A stretch of DNA of 64,000 bases from contig NC_015164.1 of NCBI RefSeq assembly GCF_000190575.1, positions 434,001-498,000 on the forward strand, given 5' to 3'. A program made the translations under genes and the position numbers. The DNA comes from Phocaeicola salanitronis DSM 18170. Lineage in GTDB: Bacteria > Bacteroidota > Bacteroidia > Bacteroidales > Bacteroidaceae. The notes under the pieces are model-generated. The model saw nothing but the letters and a program-made list of their open reading frames with translations, did not search any database and was not told the origin of the DNA. Shown piece by piece: positions 41,935 through 51,383 of the stretch; the first letter of the stretch is position 1, and every line of letters starts with the position of its first letter.

Positions 41935-44610
41935 TTAATTTTGGATGCTTTTCATTATCGCATCTAAAATCAGGACATTTCCGGATATGCTGGATAATTC
42001 TTTTAATGCAGTCACTGCTTCCGGCGCGATTGTGTTTCCATGCCGGGAAACAATCCACTCCTTTATTTTCGGAAACACCGTGTCTTCCGTGAGGTCCCAT
42101 TCGGGGACGAGACACCGTGTGAGGGTATCGAACACGAAATCACGGATACCGTTTTTAACCAGCTTTTCGCAAAACCGCTTCATATTTACCTTTTCATAGC
42201 CGAGAAGCACGCATCCGGAATATACGGACAGCAGATCTGAAAACCTGACGGAACCGTATTCGCTGCACTTTTCCGCTGCCTCTGTCAAAAGCGGGAGCAG
42301 GTTGGTTTTCAGATAACGCACGCTTCTGCCCATAGAATAACCGGCATGGAGGGCATTGACTGAATGGGTAAGGAATGATTCGCAGGATTGAGCCAGTGAA
42401 GTGGCGCTATCCGGTTGGTCGTCCGAGGGCTTGCCCGCAAGATGGTTCCTTGCCATCAACCTTACACGGTCTCTTTCCACGAGTGCGGCCTGCATATTTT
42501 CAGCCATGATGTCACGGTAGTGCTGCCATGTGTCTCTCCTGTCACGGCTGCCTGCGAATGTGATTTCCATATAACCGCCGGATGCAGATGACGCTATTTC
42601 CAATTCCCCGCTGCATACAGTCATGTCGGATGTCCTGTCCCACTTGTTGCCGTCCACTATGATTTCACTGCCGTATATTCCGGTTGGTGCGGGAATGGCT
42701 GATACCTGCTCCTTGTTTTCTTTTACCTGTAAATAAATGGCCGAAATATTATAGGCATTCTCTTCGTTCCGGACGGCAGTCACTCCGGCATCGTCCCACA
42801 CGAGGAAACTCCGTCTGTCGTATTGTATGGTCCTGCCTCTGTCATCCTGCATAGTCTTATGGGTGATCACAATTCTCTCCTTGCCAAAAATCTGCACCAT
42901 AACCGTGTAGGATAAAGGCATGGACATCTGCCGGCCGTTTATTTTCAACCGTCCCTCTGCAATTTCTACTCCGTCTGTGGCTTGTGTCTCGGAGGCTTCT
43001 GCAGGTCCTGTTTTGACGCTTCTTGTCGGTTGCGGCTTTGCAACAGGAGAAATGGTTGGCTGAGATTCAACGAACGGAGGTGCAAACATCAGGGTCACGT
43101 CTTCCGACAAGGGAGGCAGCTCGTATTCCCTGTCCGGGTAAGGCTTCGGATAGTTGAGCCAGTATCCCAGTTTCTTCGCTCGGCTTGACGTGCGCAGGAA
43201 ATTCCAGAAATCTTCCGCCCGGTACAATGCATCTCCTTTATTAAGGGTATTCACGATGACAGTTCCGTCAGGCATCGCATGGATGGATTTGAAGGATTCG
43301 TTGCCCAACACGCCGGGACGGAGACGCAGCACTTCGTCCGTCTTCCGGTTCCAGAGACGGGCATAGTCGGTTCGGTTGCCGTTCGATCGGCTCTCCACCA
43401 GCACCCACTCCTTGTAGAACTCACGCAGGCGGAAAGAACCGTCTCCCATGCGGAGCGGGGCGATGCGGCATTCCTGTGTCGCCATGTTCAGGTCGAGCAG
43501 ACCGGGCTCCGTCCATAACCCGCTGTTGCTCCTTGCCATGTATTCTCCCAGCAGAAGGAGCCGGGAGGTTTCCGGCACCGGAATACAGCCGCTACTGAAC
43601 CTGTCATATCCGGACATGTGGAACGGCATCCTGTAATATTTTCCGTTGCCTTCATAACGGTAAACCGATGAACGGCTGAACTCTCCCGGTATTATATATG
43701 GCATTCCTTTGCCATCTATGCCGAAAGAGGGAGGATAATTCATCCGGTCAATGAAAATGAAACGGCTTTCATATTTCATTCCCCGTGATGACATGGTGAA
43801 TATGGTGGCACTATGGATGTCACCCATGCATAAATAACGTCCGCACCAGCGGAACTCGTGCGGGCTCTCGAGGGACAGGCCGCTCAAGCGGGGCCATTCA
43901 TCGGCTTCCAGGGGATTTCTGCCTCCAACGGCGAATGTAGACCACTTACTATAACTGCTTAATGCGGCATAAAAATCCAATTCTTCCGAATATAAAAGAG
44001 CCTTTATCTTTGTCTTGCGCTGTTTCACCGGCTGAAGCGGTGTGACACGTAGATCCGCAACGAATGTACCCTGCCATTTCTCAACATCCGCCTGTCGCCA
44101 TTCCCCATAAGCGAAATAACCCGCAAAACCTCTTGTGATATATCTGTTCCCGTCATCAGGCCATGCCATCCTTTCACGGGGCATCTGCCTTCGCAGTTTT
44201 ATGGTTCTTGCCTTCATGCCGAAGTCATAGCGGGATTGTTTCAGCAGTTTGCAATACTGCCCGTACTTGCGGCATTTCTCCTCAAAAGCCTGCATTTCCG
44301 CCTGCGGAACCAATGCCAACAGGTAAATGTCATCTCCGTTCAGGTCATATAATGCGTACCCGTATGAGGAAAGTTCCTGTCCCAGGGCTGTAATGCCCAT
44401 TTCGTGCGAGAAGCAGGAATACTGCATCACGATTTCGTCGAAACGGCCCTCTTTCAATACCGGTATCTCTTCTCCCCATTTTTTCCTTATCTCGTTGAGT
44501 GTGTCGCCAACATCCCCCTCGTCCTTGCGTATGTCGAGGGCCTGATCCCGTACCTCCTCCATGCAGTCATGCTCGTATGCCTCCATCATCTCCCTTATCC
44601 ATTCCTTCAC
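41935..44610 (-). CDS. Large modular cytoplasmic protein of the immunity-like island
   Basis: The product has 891 residues with no signal peptide. Residues ~1-180 are helical and soluble. Residues ~190-500 contain repeated W/Y/G strands with beta-propeller-like spacing (FYAALSSYSKWSTFAVGG, RWCGRYLCMGDIHSA). A P/T/Q-rich linker lies near 515-560. Residues ~570-700 form a beta domain (MPLSYTVMVQIFG, FLVWDDAGVTAV). The last ~150 residues are helical (VRFSDLLSVYSGCVLLGYEKV) and recall helical immunity domains. It is the last gene of the island and its start overlaps the Imm5-like gene by 4 bases. The family is not recognised. Confidence 0.6.
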   Translation of the reverse strand: MKEWIREMMEAYEHDCMEEVRDQALDIRKDEGDVGDTLNEIRKKWGEEIPVLKEGRFDEIVMQYSCFSHEMGITALGQELSSYGYALYDLNGDDIYLLALVPQAEMQAFEEKCRKYGQYCKLLKQSRYDFGMKARTIKLRRQMPRERMAWPDDGNRYITRGFAGYFAYGEWRQADVEKWQGTFVADLRVTPLQPVKQRKTKIKALLYSEELDFYAALSSYSKWSTFAVGGRNPLEADEWPRLSGLSLESPHEFRWCGRYLCMGDIHSATIFTMSSRGMKYESRFIFIDRMNYPPSFGIDGKGMPYIIPGEFSRSSVYRYEGNGKYYRMPFHMSGYDRFSSGCIPVPETSRLLLLGEYMARSNSGLWTEPGLLDLNMATQECRIAPLRMGDGSFRLREFYKEWVLVESRSNGNRTDYARLWNRKTDEVLRLRPGVLGNESFKSIHAMPDGTVIVNTLNKGDALYRAEDFWNFLRTSSRAKKLGYWLNYPKPYPDREYELPPLSEDVTLMFAPPFVESQPTISPVAKPQPTRSVKTGPAEASETQATDGVEIAEGRLKINGRQMSMPLSYTVMVQIFGKERIVITHKTMQDDRGRTIQYDRRSFLVWDDAGVTAVRNEENAYNISAIYLQVKENKEQVSAIPAPTGIYGSEIIVDGNKWDRTSDMTVCSGELEIASSASGGYMEITFAGSRDRRDTWQHYRDIMAENMQAALVERDRVRLMARNHLAGKPSDDQPDSATSLAQSCESFLTHSVNALHAGYSMGRSVRYLKTNLLPLLTEAAEKCSEYGSVRFSDLLSVYSGCVLLGYEKVNMKRFCEKLVKNGIRDFVFDTLTRCLVPEWDLTEDTVFPKIKEWIVSRHGNTIAPEAVTALKELSSISGNVLILDAIMKSIQN

Positions 44611-46088
44611 GGCTTTGCCGGATATTCCTTTAGAAGCGGAAACACCGGCCGGGACTTTTGAAAACGGATACCTACCCCCGAAAGTTTGTGCATCAGTATG
44701 ACAAGCTGTCTGGGAGTGTAGTGTTCATCTTTTATCAGGTATTCGTTATCACGCAGGAGATAGCCGTCCTTTTCATTCCAATGCCCGTGAACGGAGTTGT
44801 CCCCGTTGCGTACATGGATGTGGTAGCTCGTGAACCTCGTGTAGTCGCCGTATAAAGCCTGAGGGCCGAACAGTTCGACACTCAGCGTGAACCACGCTTT
44901 CCTTTCCGTTTCGTTCCCCGACAGGAGGACCGTTTCCCCGTTGGAAGTGAAACGGAACGATACGGACCACTCGAAAGTGTCTGGGTACGGGATGCCTGCC
45001 TCTGCAAGCCATTTCGCCGCTTCAAGGTCTGGGATGATTTTCCGGTAGTAGTTAGCAAGCTCGTCTGTCAGCCCGTGCAGGTGTTCCCGCTCCGGCAGCA
45101 GAAGCAGGATGCGGTACAATATGCCAAGTTCTCCCGGTCCCTGCTCCATGAGGGTACGGGCAAGTCCCGACAGGCAGGCAACCGCACATTCGTCCGGGGA
45201 CTGGGCGAGCAGGGCCACGCAGTACCAGAACCGGATGACATCATAGTTGTAGATTCCGGTTATGCGGTAATCCTCCTTTTCCTGCGGTGTGGAGGGTATG
45301 CAGGAATACCCCCGGATGACATCGGCCACGATACGGACAAGGGAGCTGTCCTCCGCATAAGGTTTCATCCGCTCCGTCTCTTTCCTGTTCGTGGGAGCAT
45401 GGATGTATGAATCGAGGGCGGAGTTCAGCCGCTCTATCTTTCCGGACAATGCCGGGTCGCACCCGGGCGGCACAGGTATGTGGAGTGTGTTACGGTCGTT
45501 GACTGCATGGAAGGGTATGACCTCCTGCTGCGGGTTTTCATACATGGCGAGAGTCATGTCCAGGTACCAGTTCCAATACTCCCTACGTTTTTCCACGTCA
45601 CCTTTCCAGTTATCGGAAAAGGGACTTCCACCGGAGCAGACCAGCGACACTATGAAATCGATGTCCATGCTCTCAGGGTCAAAACTGTCATCATCCTCTC
45701 CTTCGTAATCTTCCGGGTTCAGCATGGAGGCCGCATCACCGCAGACAAAATACCCGAGGCTGGCGATGGCCCAGCTCACGGTTGTGGTCGCCTCGTCAGG
45801 ATTGTTCTGCACATGAAGCCACAGTTCGCCCGACTCCTTCTCGATGTCTTCCACCGAGTCCGGCTTTCTGTAAAGATGCTCGTTTATGCGGGAAAGCAGA
45901 TGTACATTGTCCATAATCTGTCGCCCCGTGACAGAACAGGCTTTCTTGCAGCATTCGCACATGATTTTCTGCACGGTGAGTACATCGCCGACCTGTTTCA
46001 TCAGTTCGATACGGCAGGACAGCGGCAGGTGCCCCGTGTCACTTTGGGCGATAATGCCTTTCAGTTTCTCTATGGTTTCTTTTATCAT
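44607..46088 (-). CDS. Imm5-like immunity domain protein
   Basis: The N-terminal ~195 residues are helical and end with KRREYWNWYLDMTL. This closely resembles the C-terminal F/YWxWYL hallmark of the Imm5 immunity family found beside polymorphic toxins (recalled, not searched). An acidic loop (EDYEGEDDDSFDPESMD) sits in the middle. Residues ~250-370 are helical, and the C-terminal ~120 residues form a beta domain (VSFRFTSNGETVLLSG, YTRFTSYHIHVRNGD). If the match holds, the protein neutralises a toxin from competitors. It overlaps both flanking genes by 4 bases, so the three are translationally coupled. Confidence 0.6.
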   Translation of the reverse strand: MIKETIEKLKGIIAQSDTGHLPLSCRIELMKQVGDVLTVQKIMCECCKKACSVTGRQIMDNVHLLSRINEHLYRKPDSVEDIEKESGELWLHVQNNPDEATTTVSWAIASLGYFVCGDAASMLNPEDYEGEDDDSFDPESMDIDFIVSLVCSGGSPFSDNWKGDVEKRREYWNWYLDMTLAMYENPQQEVIPFHAVNDRNTLHIPVPPGCDPALSGKIERLNSALDSYIHAPTNRKETERMKPYAEDSSLVRIVADVIRGYSCIPSTPQEKEDYRITGIYNYDVIRFWYCVALLAQSPDECAVACLSGLARTLMEQGPGELGILYRILLLLPEREHLHGLTDELANYYRKIIPDLEAAKWLAEAGIPYPDTFEWSVSFRFTSNGETVLLSGNETERKAWFTLSVELFGPQALYGDYTRFTSYHIHVRNGDNSVHGHWNEKDGYLLRDNEYLIKDEHYTPRQLVILMHKLSGVGIRFQKSRPVFPLLKEYPAKP

Positions 46089-47557
46089 TTTCTCTGTATT
46101 CTCTCTTTTTTTATGTTAATGAAAACTTGTCGATACATCTCTTTCAGTTCCTCCGGAGCTGCGTCCACCACTTTCTGACCACCCTTGGCGCTGTTTTTGC
46201 CCCATATTACATAGCAAACTGTTTCCCATGCGTATTGCAGCACTTCTTCCGGGCTGGCTTCTGTTTCCTGACTGGGGGTATCATCCTCGTCATCATCCTC
46301 GTCGGAGGAAAAACCGCTTGGGACGATTTCAGACAGACGGGATTTTGTCTCCAGCAGAGCACCCAGGCTTTCGGCGTTTGCCATCCATGCGGCATAGTCC
46401 TTGGAATATTTCATGTCCTGCATGGACAGCACCCCCCGGACAAAAACGGGGACTGTATCGGCGGTAAAGCCGAACTGTTTCACATACTCCCGGAGGAATT
46501 TTTCCTGTAAGCGGGAGTGCTCATCATCGCAGAGGTCAAGATAATCCCACACCAACTGCCGCCACTCTTGCCCCAGCATTCCCAAGGCAAACACGGCAAA
46601 ACTGCCGGGAAGGGCACACAGCTCATCGCTGAGATTGGTGTATTGTTCATATTGCCGCATGGCAAGCCGGGCGTACCGTTCCATCAAGTGGTGGAGGCTG
46701 GGGTATTGCACGGCACAGGCAAAAAGTTGGTTTACTCCCTTTTGGGGCAGTCCTGTAATGGGCAGATACTTCTTTTCCGGTCCTTTGAACTCCACAGCAT
46801 AGCTGCGGGGAAAATCATCCTGCTCCAGAAGCTCACACAGGTAGTTCAGCACTTCATGACAGCATTCCTCCGTATTATCCCTGGCAGTAATACGGATGAC
46901 GGCAAAGGCATCGTTGGCCGATGCGGTGAAGTGCACTGTTTTTCTCTTTTGCAGGTTGAACGGCAACCTGCCGGTTCCGTTTTCCTTCAGCTTTTCCACT
47001 ATATCCGGTCGGACTTTCCCGACCAATCCCAACAGGTAATTGGTGTCCAAATACTGGAAGCTCATGCCATATACCTTATAGTTTACCGCCACATAGCAGG
47101 CAAAGCGCAGCAGCGGCTCCGGAACTTGCTCTGCATGGATACCTGGTTTCAGGGAATACTCCCGATTCCAGAAGCGATCATCTTCATTGTCTGTTGCAAC
47201 AAAATACTTTTCCTGCAGCTCCCGTTTGAGCATATCAAGTAGATGGTGGTCAATTTCACCCCACCGGCTCTGGCGGCGCAGGTTTTCGCTGAAGGCGATG
47301 GCCTGTTCCGCATCCAGGGTCTCGGCCCGCTGTATTTCGGTCCACGCCCTAAGCAGTTGCCACACCTCAAAGGGCGCACCTTGACTGCTGACCACTACCG
47401 GCGGCCAGAGAGAATCAAGCCGCGTGATTCTCCCGTCAATAGCATCCTGGATGCACTGGTCAAAGAGCGGCTGCAATTCCTCCTGTACCTCGGGCTTCAT
47501 CCAGTAACAGCGCCCGTCCTGGCTATTAAACTTGGGCAAATTCGTTGTTTTTTTCAT
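46085..47557 (-). CDS. Large soluble protein of unknown function (DUF6138-like)
   Basis: The product has 490 residues with no signal peptide or membrane segment. Helical throughout, with LPFNLQKRKTVHFTASANDAF and RITARDNTEECCHEVLNYLCELLEQ in the middle, an acidic run (SSDEDDDEDD) near residue 430, and a C-terminal YAWETVCYVIWGKNS. The layout agrees with my recollection of DUF6138, a family found in toxin-immunity neighbourhoods, but this is not certain. It is first of three overlapping genes. Confidence 0.55.
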   Translation of the reverse strand: MKKTTNLPKFNSQDGRCYWMKPEVQEELQPLFDQCIQDAIDGRITRLDSLWPPVVVSSQGAPFEVWQLLRAWTEIQRAETLDAEQAIAFSENLRRQSRWGEIDHHLLDMLKRELQEKYFVATDNEDDRFWNREYSLKPGIHAEQVPEPLLRFACYVAVNYKVYGMSFQYLDTNYLLGLVGKVRPDIVEKLKENGTGRLPFNLQKRKTVHFTASANDAFAVIRITARDNTEECCHEVLNYLCELLEQDDFPRSYAVEFKGPEKKYLPITGLPQKGVNQLFACAVQYPSLHHLMERYARLAMRQYEQYTNLSDELCALPGSFAVFALGMLGQEWRQLVWDYLDLCDDEHSRLQEKFLREYVKQFGFTADTVPVFVRGVLSMQDMKYSKDYAAWMANAESLGALLETKSRLSEIVPSGFSSDEDDDEDDTPSQETEASPEEVLQYAWETVCYVIWGKNSAKGGQKVVDAAPEELKEMYRQVFINIKKERIQRK

Positions 47558-47779
47558 TGCTATATAAAATCAACTTGTATGTTAATGATTTCACAAAAAC
47601 CAGCAGGCCTTTATCCCGCATTTCCGGATATTCATTTGCCGTGCAATGCTTCCAGTCCGCAGGGTACTGGCAAACAGAGCCTGTTTCCTTGGAAATATAT
47701 GCCCTTGTTGGGGCGTGCAATGCCGGCAGGAACAGGATAGCCGACAGGTACAGGATAATTTTTTGAATCTTGCCTTCAT
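47526..47779 (-). pseudogene. Broken secreted PsbP/DcrB-like domain gene
   Basis: From ATG 47779 the frame reads MKARFKK, then loses register at A6. The adjacent frame continues as a perfect signal peptide (IILYLSAILFLPALHAPTRA), then ETGSVCQYPADWKHC, resembling the CGLRCTYPTGWN start of the C-terminal domain of the rhomboid protein at 48336. The domain then ends early at the promoter region of the 46085 gene. A one-base shift plus 3' truncation explain this, so it is a decayed copy of a secreted domain. Confidence 0.5.
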
Positions 47780-47826
47780 AGATGCAATTATGTATGTTTC
47801 CCAAAATATATCGTACTTCATTCCCG

Positions 47827-48339
47827 TTAGAAACAGAATCTCAAAAAGTTATACCAGCATACCGATAGATAAAACAGATCTCCGGCAATCAAGACAGTAA
47901 GCCGCTGTTTGAATTTCAGGTCACACTTTTCCTCCTTCAGCCTTCGCAGTTCCCTGAACATATAACTGAAGTCAACGGGAGTCCGGCTTAGCAGGTGGAC
48001 AGGCAGCAAAATGATAGAGCCTACAAAATACCTCATTTCTCCGAACATGTAAAATGGGGCGAACAGGAACATCGGTATCAGTTCCCACCACCGGTAACTC
48101 ACGTTCCTGTTCTTCTCTCTCTCCTTGTCAAGGCGTTCCTGCTCAGCACGGGCTGCGGCATCCAGTCTTCTCATGAAGGTTTCCTCCTTTTCTTCCATGA
48201 TGTCGGCTATCAACTTGTAGTTTACACCGCGTTTGTACAGTTCCAGCTTGGCCTGTCTCACTTCCTTGTCCGTATATTCTCCGGTTACATTGTTGGCCAT
48301 CATCAAAAGCTCATCGGTAGCGTATTCTTTTATTTTCAT
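47827..48339 (-). CDS. Small membrane-associated protein with charged N-terminus
   Basis: The product has 170 residues. Residues 1-80 are charged and helical with a short coiled coil (IMEEKEETFMRRLDAAARAEQ), followed by hydrophobic segments near residues 85-110 (WELIPMFLFAPFYMFG...FVGSIILLPVHLL) and 145-168. It is encoded just downstream of, and overlapping by 4 bases, the rhomboid fusion gene, so they are probably partners. The function is unknown. Confidence 0.6.
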   Translation of the reverse strand: MKIKEYATDELLMMANNVTGEYTDKEVRQAKLELYKRGVNYKLIADIMEEKEETFMRRLDAAARAEQERLDKEREKNRNVSYRWWELIPMFLFAPFYMFGEMRYFVGSIILLPVHLLSRTPVDFSYMFRELRRLKEEKCDLKFKQRLTVLIAGDLFYLSVCWYNFLRFCF

Positions 48340-51227
48340 TGTGAGTTGGATGGTAATATTCTGACAGAACCGATTATATCATGGGCTTCGGATTCATGGG
48401 TCTCGGTCGCTGTCATTGAAACGATAATGAAACCGTCCAACGCCTTTTTATTCAGATAAAAAATTATACTCTGATTAAAGTTCATGCTGCCACCTCTTTC
48501 CAATGGATATTCCCTTCTGCCCGAAATCCGTTCAAACGGTATTCCGTTGATATTTACACTTTCGGGAGCGGTCCCGCTCATAGATTTCAACAACAGATTG
48601 CGTGCATTGTCGATTTCCTCGGTCGAAGAGAACTTTTTGTAGTTGAAGACAATGGTATTACCGGCATTGCCCATAAGCTGTAAAACACAGTTGTCATCTG
48701 ATTTTACTACAGCATTCCATCCTGTGGGATATGTACACCTCAGTCCGCATGCTTTATTCACATACTCTCTCCTGCCGTCTCCTATGCTTTCATCGCTGCC
48801 GCTAAATGTTGCAGGATTATCCCCTTGGTTGGGTATATAATTGGTATGATCTGTTTCACTTTCCTGTATTCTGCCTTCAGATTCACTTTCCTGTGCGTAT
48901 TTCTCTAATGTACCGTATTCCCACATGTTCCTTATTTCCCTAAAATCCGAAGGTACGGATTTTGTCAGTCCCGTAAAAAGGAATGCGAACATTATCAGAA
49001 ATGTCATTTCAGCAATATATGCGATATATCGTGAGGCCCTTTTAGAGCTATACTTGTCTGCCAAAAGATAAGTTATACCCAATATAACTCCTGAGACAAG
49101 GCCTCCTATATGTGCCGCATTATCTATTCCTTCTTCCTTAGTTCCAAGCAAAAGATTGTAGATTACAAAGAAACCTATGCTAAACAAAAGAGATTTTCGC
49201 TGGTGTTTTTCTATCTTGTGATTGAAGATCAGGTAAGAAAGGAAGATGCCGTAAAGTCCGAAAATAGAACCGGAAGCCCCTGCGCTTATCGTTTCGGGAT
49301 GAGCAGTAAGGCTTGCCAATGCCGAGAATAATCCGGTCAGGAGATAGGCGGTCATCAACTTTCTGCTTCCGATAATCTGTTCCAAGAATATCCCGATGTA
49401 TAATAGAGCATACATATTCATCAGCAAATGGATTATCCCGATATGGATAAAATTGCAGGTCACGGTTCTCCACCAATCACCGGTAAGTGTGAGCGGACCA
49501 AAATCTGCACCCCATTTCATCAAAGAAATGCCTGTCGGTTCTATAAGGCTTACCCCACATATAGACATCACTATAAACAATGCCACATTTATATAAATAA
49601 GTAAGGGGGTTGCGATATTTCCTTTTCTTGGAGTTATTAGTGACCAGAATGACAGATCTTTGTTATCCTTTCCATTTGTCTCCTTATCGACAGGAAAGTT
49701 ATATTCCTCAGAGCCTGCAGGGTTATTCTTTCTCTCTGTATCATCTGCATCAACAGTATGGACAGTTGATATGGTTTTTTCCTGATTATACCTGACCTTA
49801 CCCCAATTAGCAGATTGCCCGGATGTGCATTCACACCCGGCAAAAAGATGCCCTTCTTGCCCGGCAGCACCGGCAAGTGCCTCCCTTATTCTTCGAATAT
49901 TCCGTTTGTTATGTCCGAAAGAACATATCGAGGTACGCTTGTTCAGGTCGTTTACGCTATTGACCCATACCTGACCTTTGTCGAACACGACAAAAATCTG
50001 TTCTCCCCATGTCATACCCCAAAGGGAAGGATTGGTATGAGCCACGATGCAGTCCTCGCCGTAATGGTCCACGTCCCAGTCATAAGTTACCGACAACTTG
50101 TATATCTGGTCATAAATCGCCTGTTTGTCCAATGAGGTCGGTATGCTCTGGAAATCCAGCTTGCGCCGTTGGTGCCGGTAAAGTATAAAGGCAAGCAGTC
50201 CGGGAATGATACCGAGCCATAAAAGACCCTCTATATCAATATTGCTCGAATAATGCATCACTCCGCTTATGGAAATAAACATTGCGGCATAAAGCATCAA
50301 CATATGCGATGCGCCGTAGTGGGTGTACGCCCAGCTGATAATCAGGGGAAGCGTCTTCTTTTCCAATACAAAGGCGGCAAGGGGAGCATTCTTTTCCTCA
50401 CGGTAGCGAATCCGGTAGGCAAGCCACCATATCAGTTCGAACAATGCACCTATAATTAGGATTGCAACAATATAATCCGCTTCGTCCAGCTTGCTCTCCC
50501 TGGGTTTGATGAAATAAGGAACCCCGCCAAAGGTCAGTTCCTCGCAGGACACATCATAACCCTCGCTGGTAAAGTAATAAGTGTAAGTGTATTCCTCCTT
50601 GTTTTTGGAACTCGAATATGAGTTGCTGTTTGGCGGTACCGTTTTCCCGTTAATGGTCAACAAGGGGGGATTTTGGTCGGGACGGGCGTTGCAGGTCAGG
50701 ATTGCACGGTACTTGACGTAATCGCTCTTCAGTTGCTCCACCTCCAGATGACATTCCAACTTGCTCATGTCCACTTCGGCAGGATGTACGGACACCCGGT
50801 ATTCCGGCGTGGTATATGTCTTGCCATCGGCCGTCACGGATGCGACAGGGATTCTGGCTTCCCCACTGTTTTTGAACTGTACAAGATAATAGAAACCTGT
50901 TTCATAGCTATTGCTTTTCACACCGTTTATAATGGAACAGCTCTCTCTCTTATGCGGCTTCGGACCGTTCAACACTTTAATGCTGTCATTGAACACTGGG
51001 TAGGAAGCCGTGTCGAATCGGGAATTAACCAGTGCATACGTCAGCCGCAGTACCCGCCCGACACGGAGACCGCCAACCGTATCAAGCTCCGCATGAAAAT
51101 ATACGGAGTCTGCAGTCTCCGAAGCATGCGTATGGGCTACCGGCAAAAATGCAGATAGCAATAACAGGCAGACGAACATTCGGCTTCTGATGAAGCAGTA
51201 TTTTGTTTTACTTGTTCTTTTTGTCAT
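48336..51227 (-). CDS. BatD-like / rhomboid protease / PsbP-like fusion membrane protein
   Basis: The product has 963 residues. Order: signal peptide (1-~32), BatD-type extracytoplasmic beta domain (~35-215, with LDTVGGLRVGRVLRLTYAL and FYYLVQFKNSGEARIP), transmembrane helices near 265-285 and 305-365, a cytoplasmic domain (~380-465), a rhomboid domain (~525-735) and a C-terminal PsbP/DcrB-like beta domain (~825-963). The rhomboid part has HLLMNMYAL, the nucleophile serine in GASGSIFG near residue 652, and the catalytic histidine in AAHIGGLVSG near 703, so intramembrane proteolysis is likely. No such full architecture is known to me. It overlaps the downstream gene by 4 bases. Confidence 0.8.
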   Translation of the reverse strand: MTKRTSKTKYCFIRSRMFVCLLLLSAFLPVAHTHASETADSVYFHAELDTVGGLRVGRVLRLTYALVNSRFDTASYPVFNDSIKVLNGPKPHKRESCSIINGVKSNSYETGFYYLVQFKNSGEARIPVASVTADGKTYTTPEYRVSVHPAEVDMSKLECHLEVEQLKSDYVKYRAILTCNARPDQNPPLLTINGKTVPPNSNSYSSSKNKEEYTYTYYFTSEGYDVSCEELTFGGVPYFIKPRESKLDEADYIVAILIIGALFELIWWLAYRIRYREEKNAPLAAFVLEKKTLPLIISWAYTHYGASHMLMLYAAMFISISGVMHYSSNIDIEGLLWLGIIPGLLAFILYRHQRRKLDFQSIPTSLDKQAIYDQIYKLSVTYDWDVDHYGEDCIVAHTNPSLWGMTWGEQIFVVFDKGQVWVNSVNDLNKRTSICSFGHNKRNIRRIREALAGAAGQEGHLFAGCECTSGQSANWGKVRYNQEKTISTVHTVDADDTERKNNPAGSEEYNFPVDKETNGKDNKDLSFWSLITPRKGNIATPLLIYINVALFIVMSICGVSLIEPTGISLMKWGADFGPLTLTGDWWRTVTCNFIHIGIIHLLMNMYALLYIGIFLEQIIGSRKLMTAYLLTGLFSALASLTAHPETISAGASGSIFGLYGIFLSYLIFNHKIEKHQRKSLLFSIGFFVIYNLLLGTKEEGIDNAAHIGGLVSGVILGITYLLADKYSSKRASRYIAYIAEMTFLIMFAFLFTGLTKSVPSDFREIRNMWEYGTLEKYAQESESEGRIQESETDHTNYIPNQGDNPATFSGSDESIGDGRREYVNKACGLRCTYPTGWNAVVKSDDNCVLQLMGNAGNTIVFNYKKFSSTEEIDNARNLLLKSMSGTAPESVNINGIPFERISGRREYPLERGGSMNFNQSIIFYLNKKALDGFIIVSMTATETHESEAHDIIGSVRILPSNSQ

Positions 51228-51313
51228 ATATCGTTGTTGAATACCATATTAGCACTCCATTTTATAATATATTCCAGGTTATGTTTGGTGGATATGAGTT
51301 TGTACTGAACAGG

Positions 51314-51347
51314 TTGGGACACAGTGAATCCGTTTCCTGTGTCCCAA
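51314..51347 (-). terminator. Hairpin between DUF1266 unit and rhomboid gene
   Basis: A perfect 11-bp stem TTGGGACACAG / CTGTGTCCCAA with a 12-base loop lies in the gap between 51227 and 51384. There is no T run. It divides the island into two transcription units. Confidence 0.5.
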
Positions 51348-51383
51348 CATCAAAGATTATCGGTCCTTGAACCTTGCTGGTTA

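Noticed and set aside
49110..49331. Plus-strand ORF inside the rhomboid domain.
   Set aside because: It is an antisense shadow. The minus frame carries the intact catalytic motifs.
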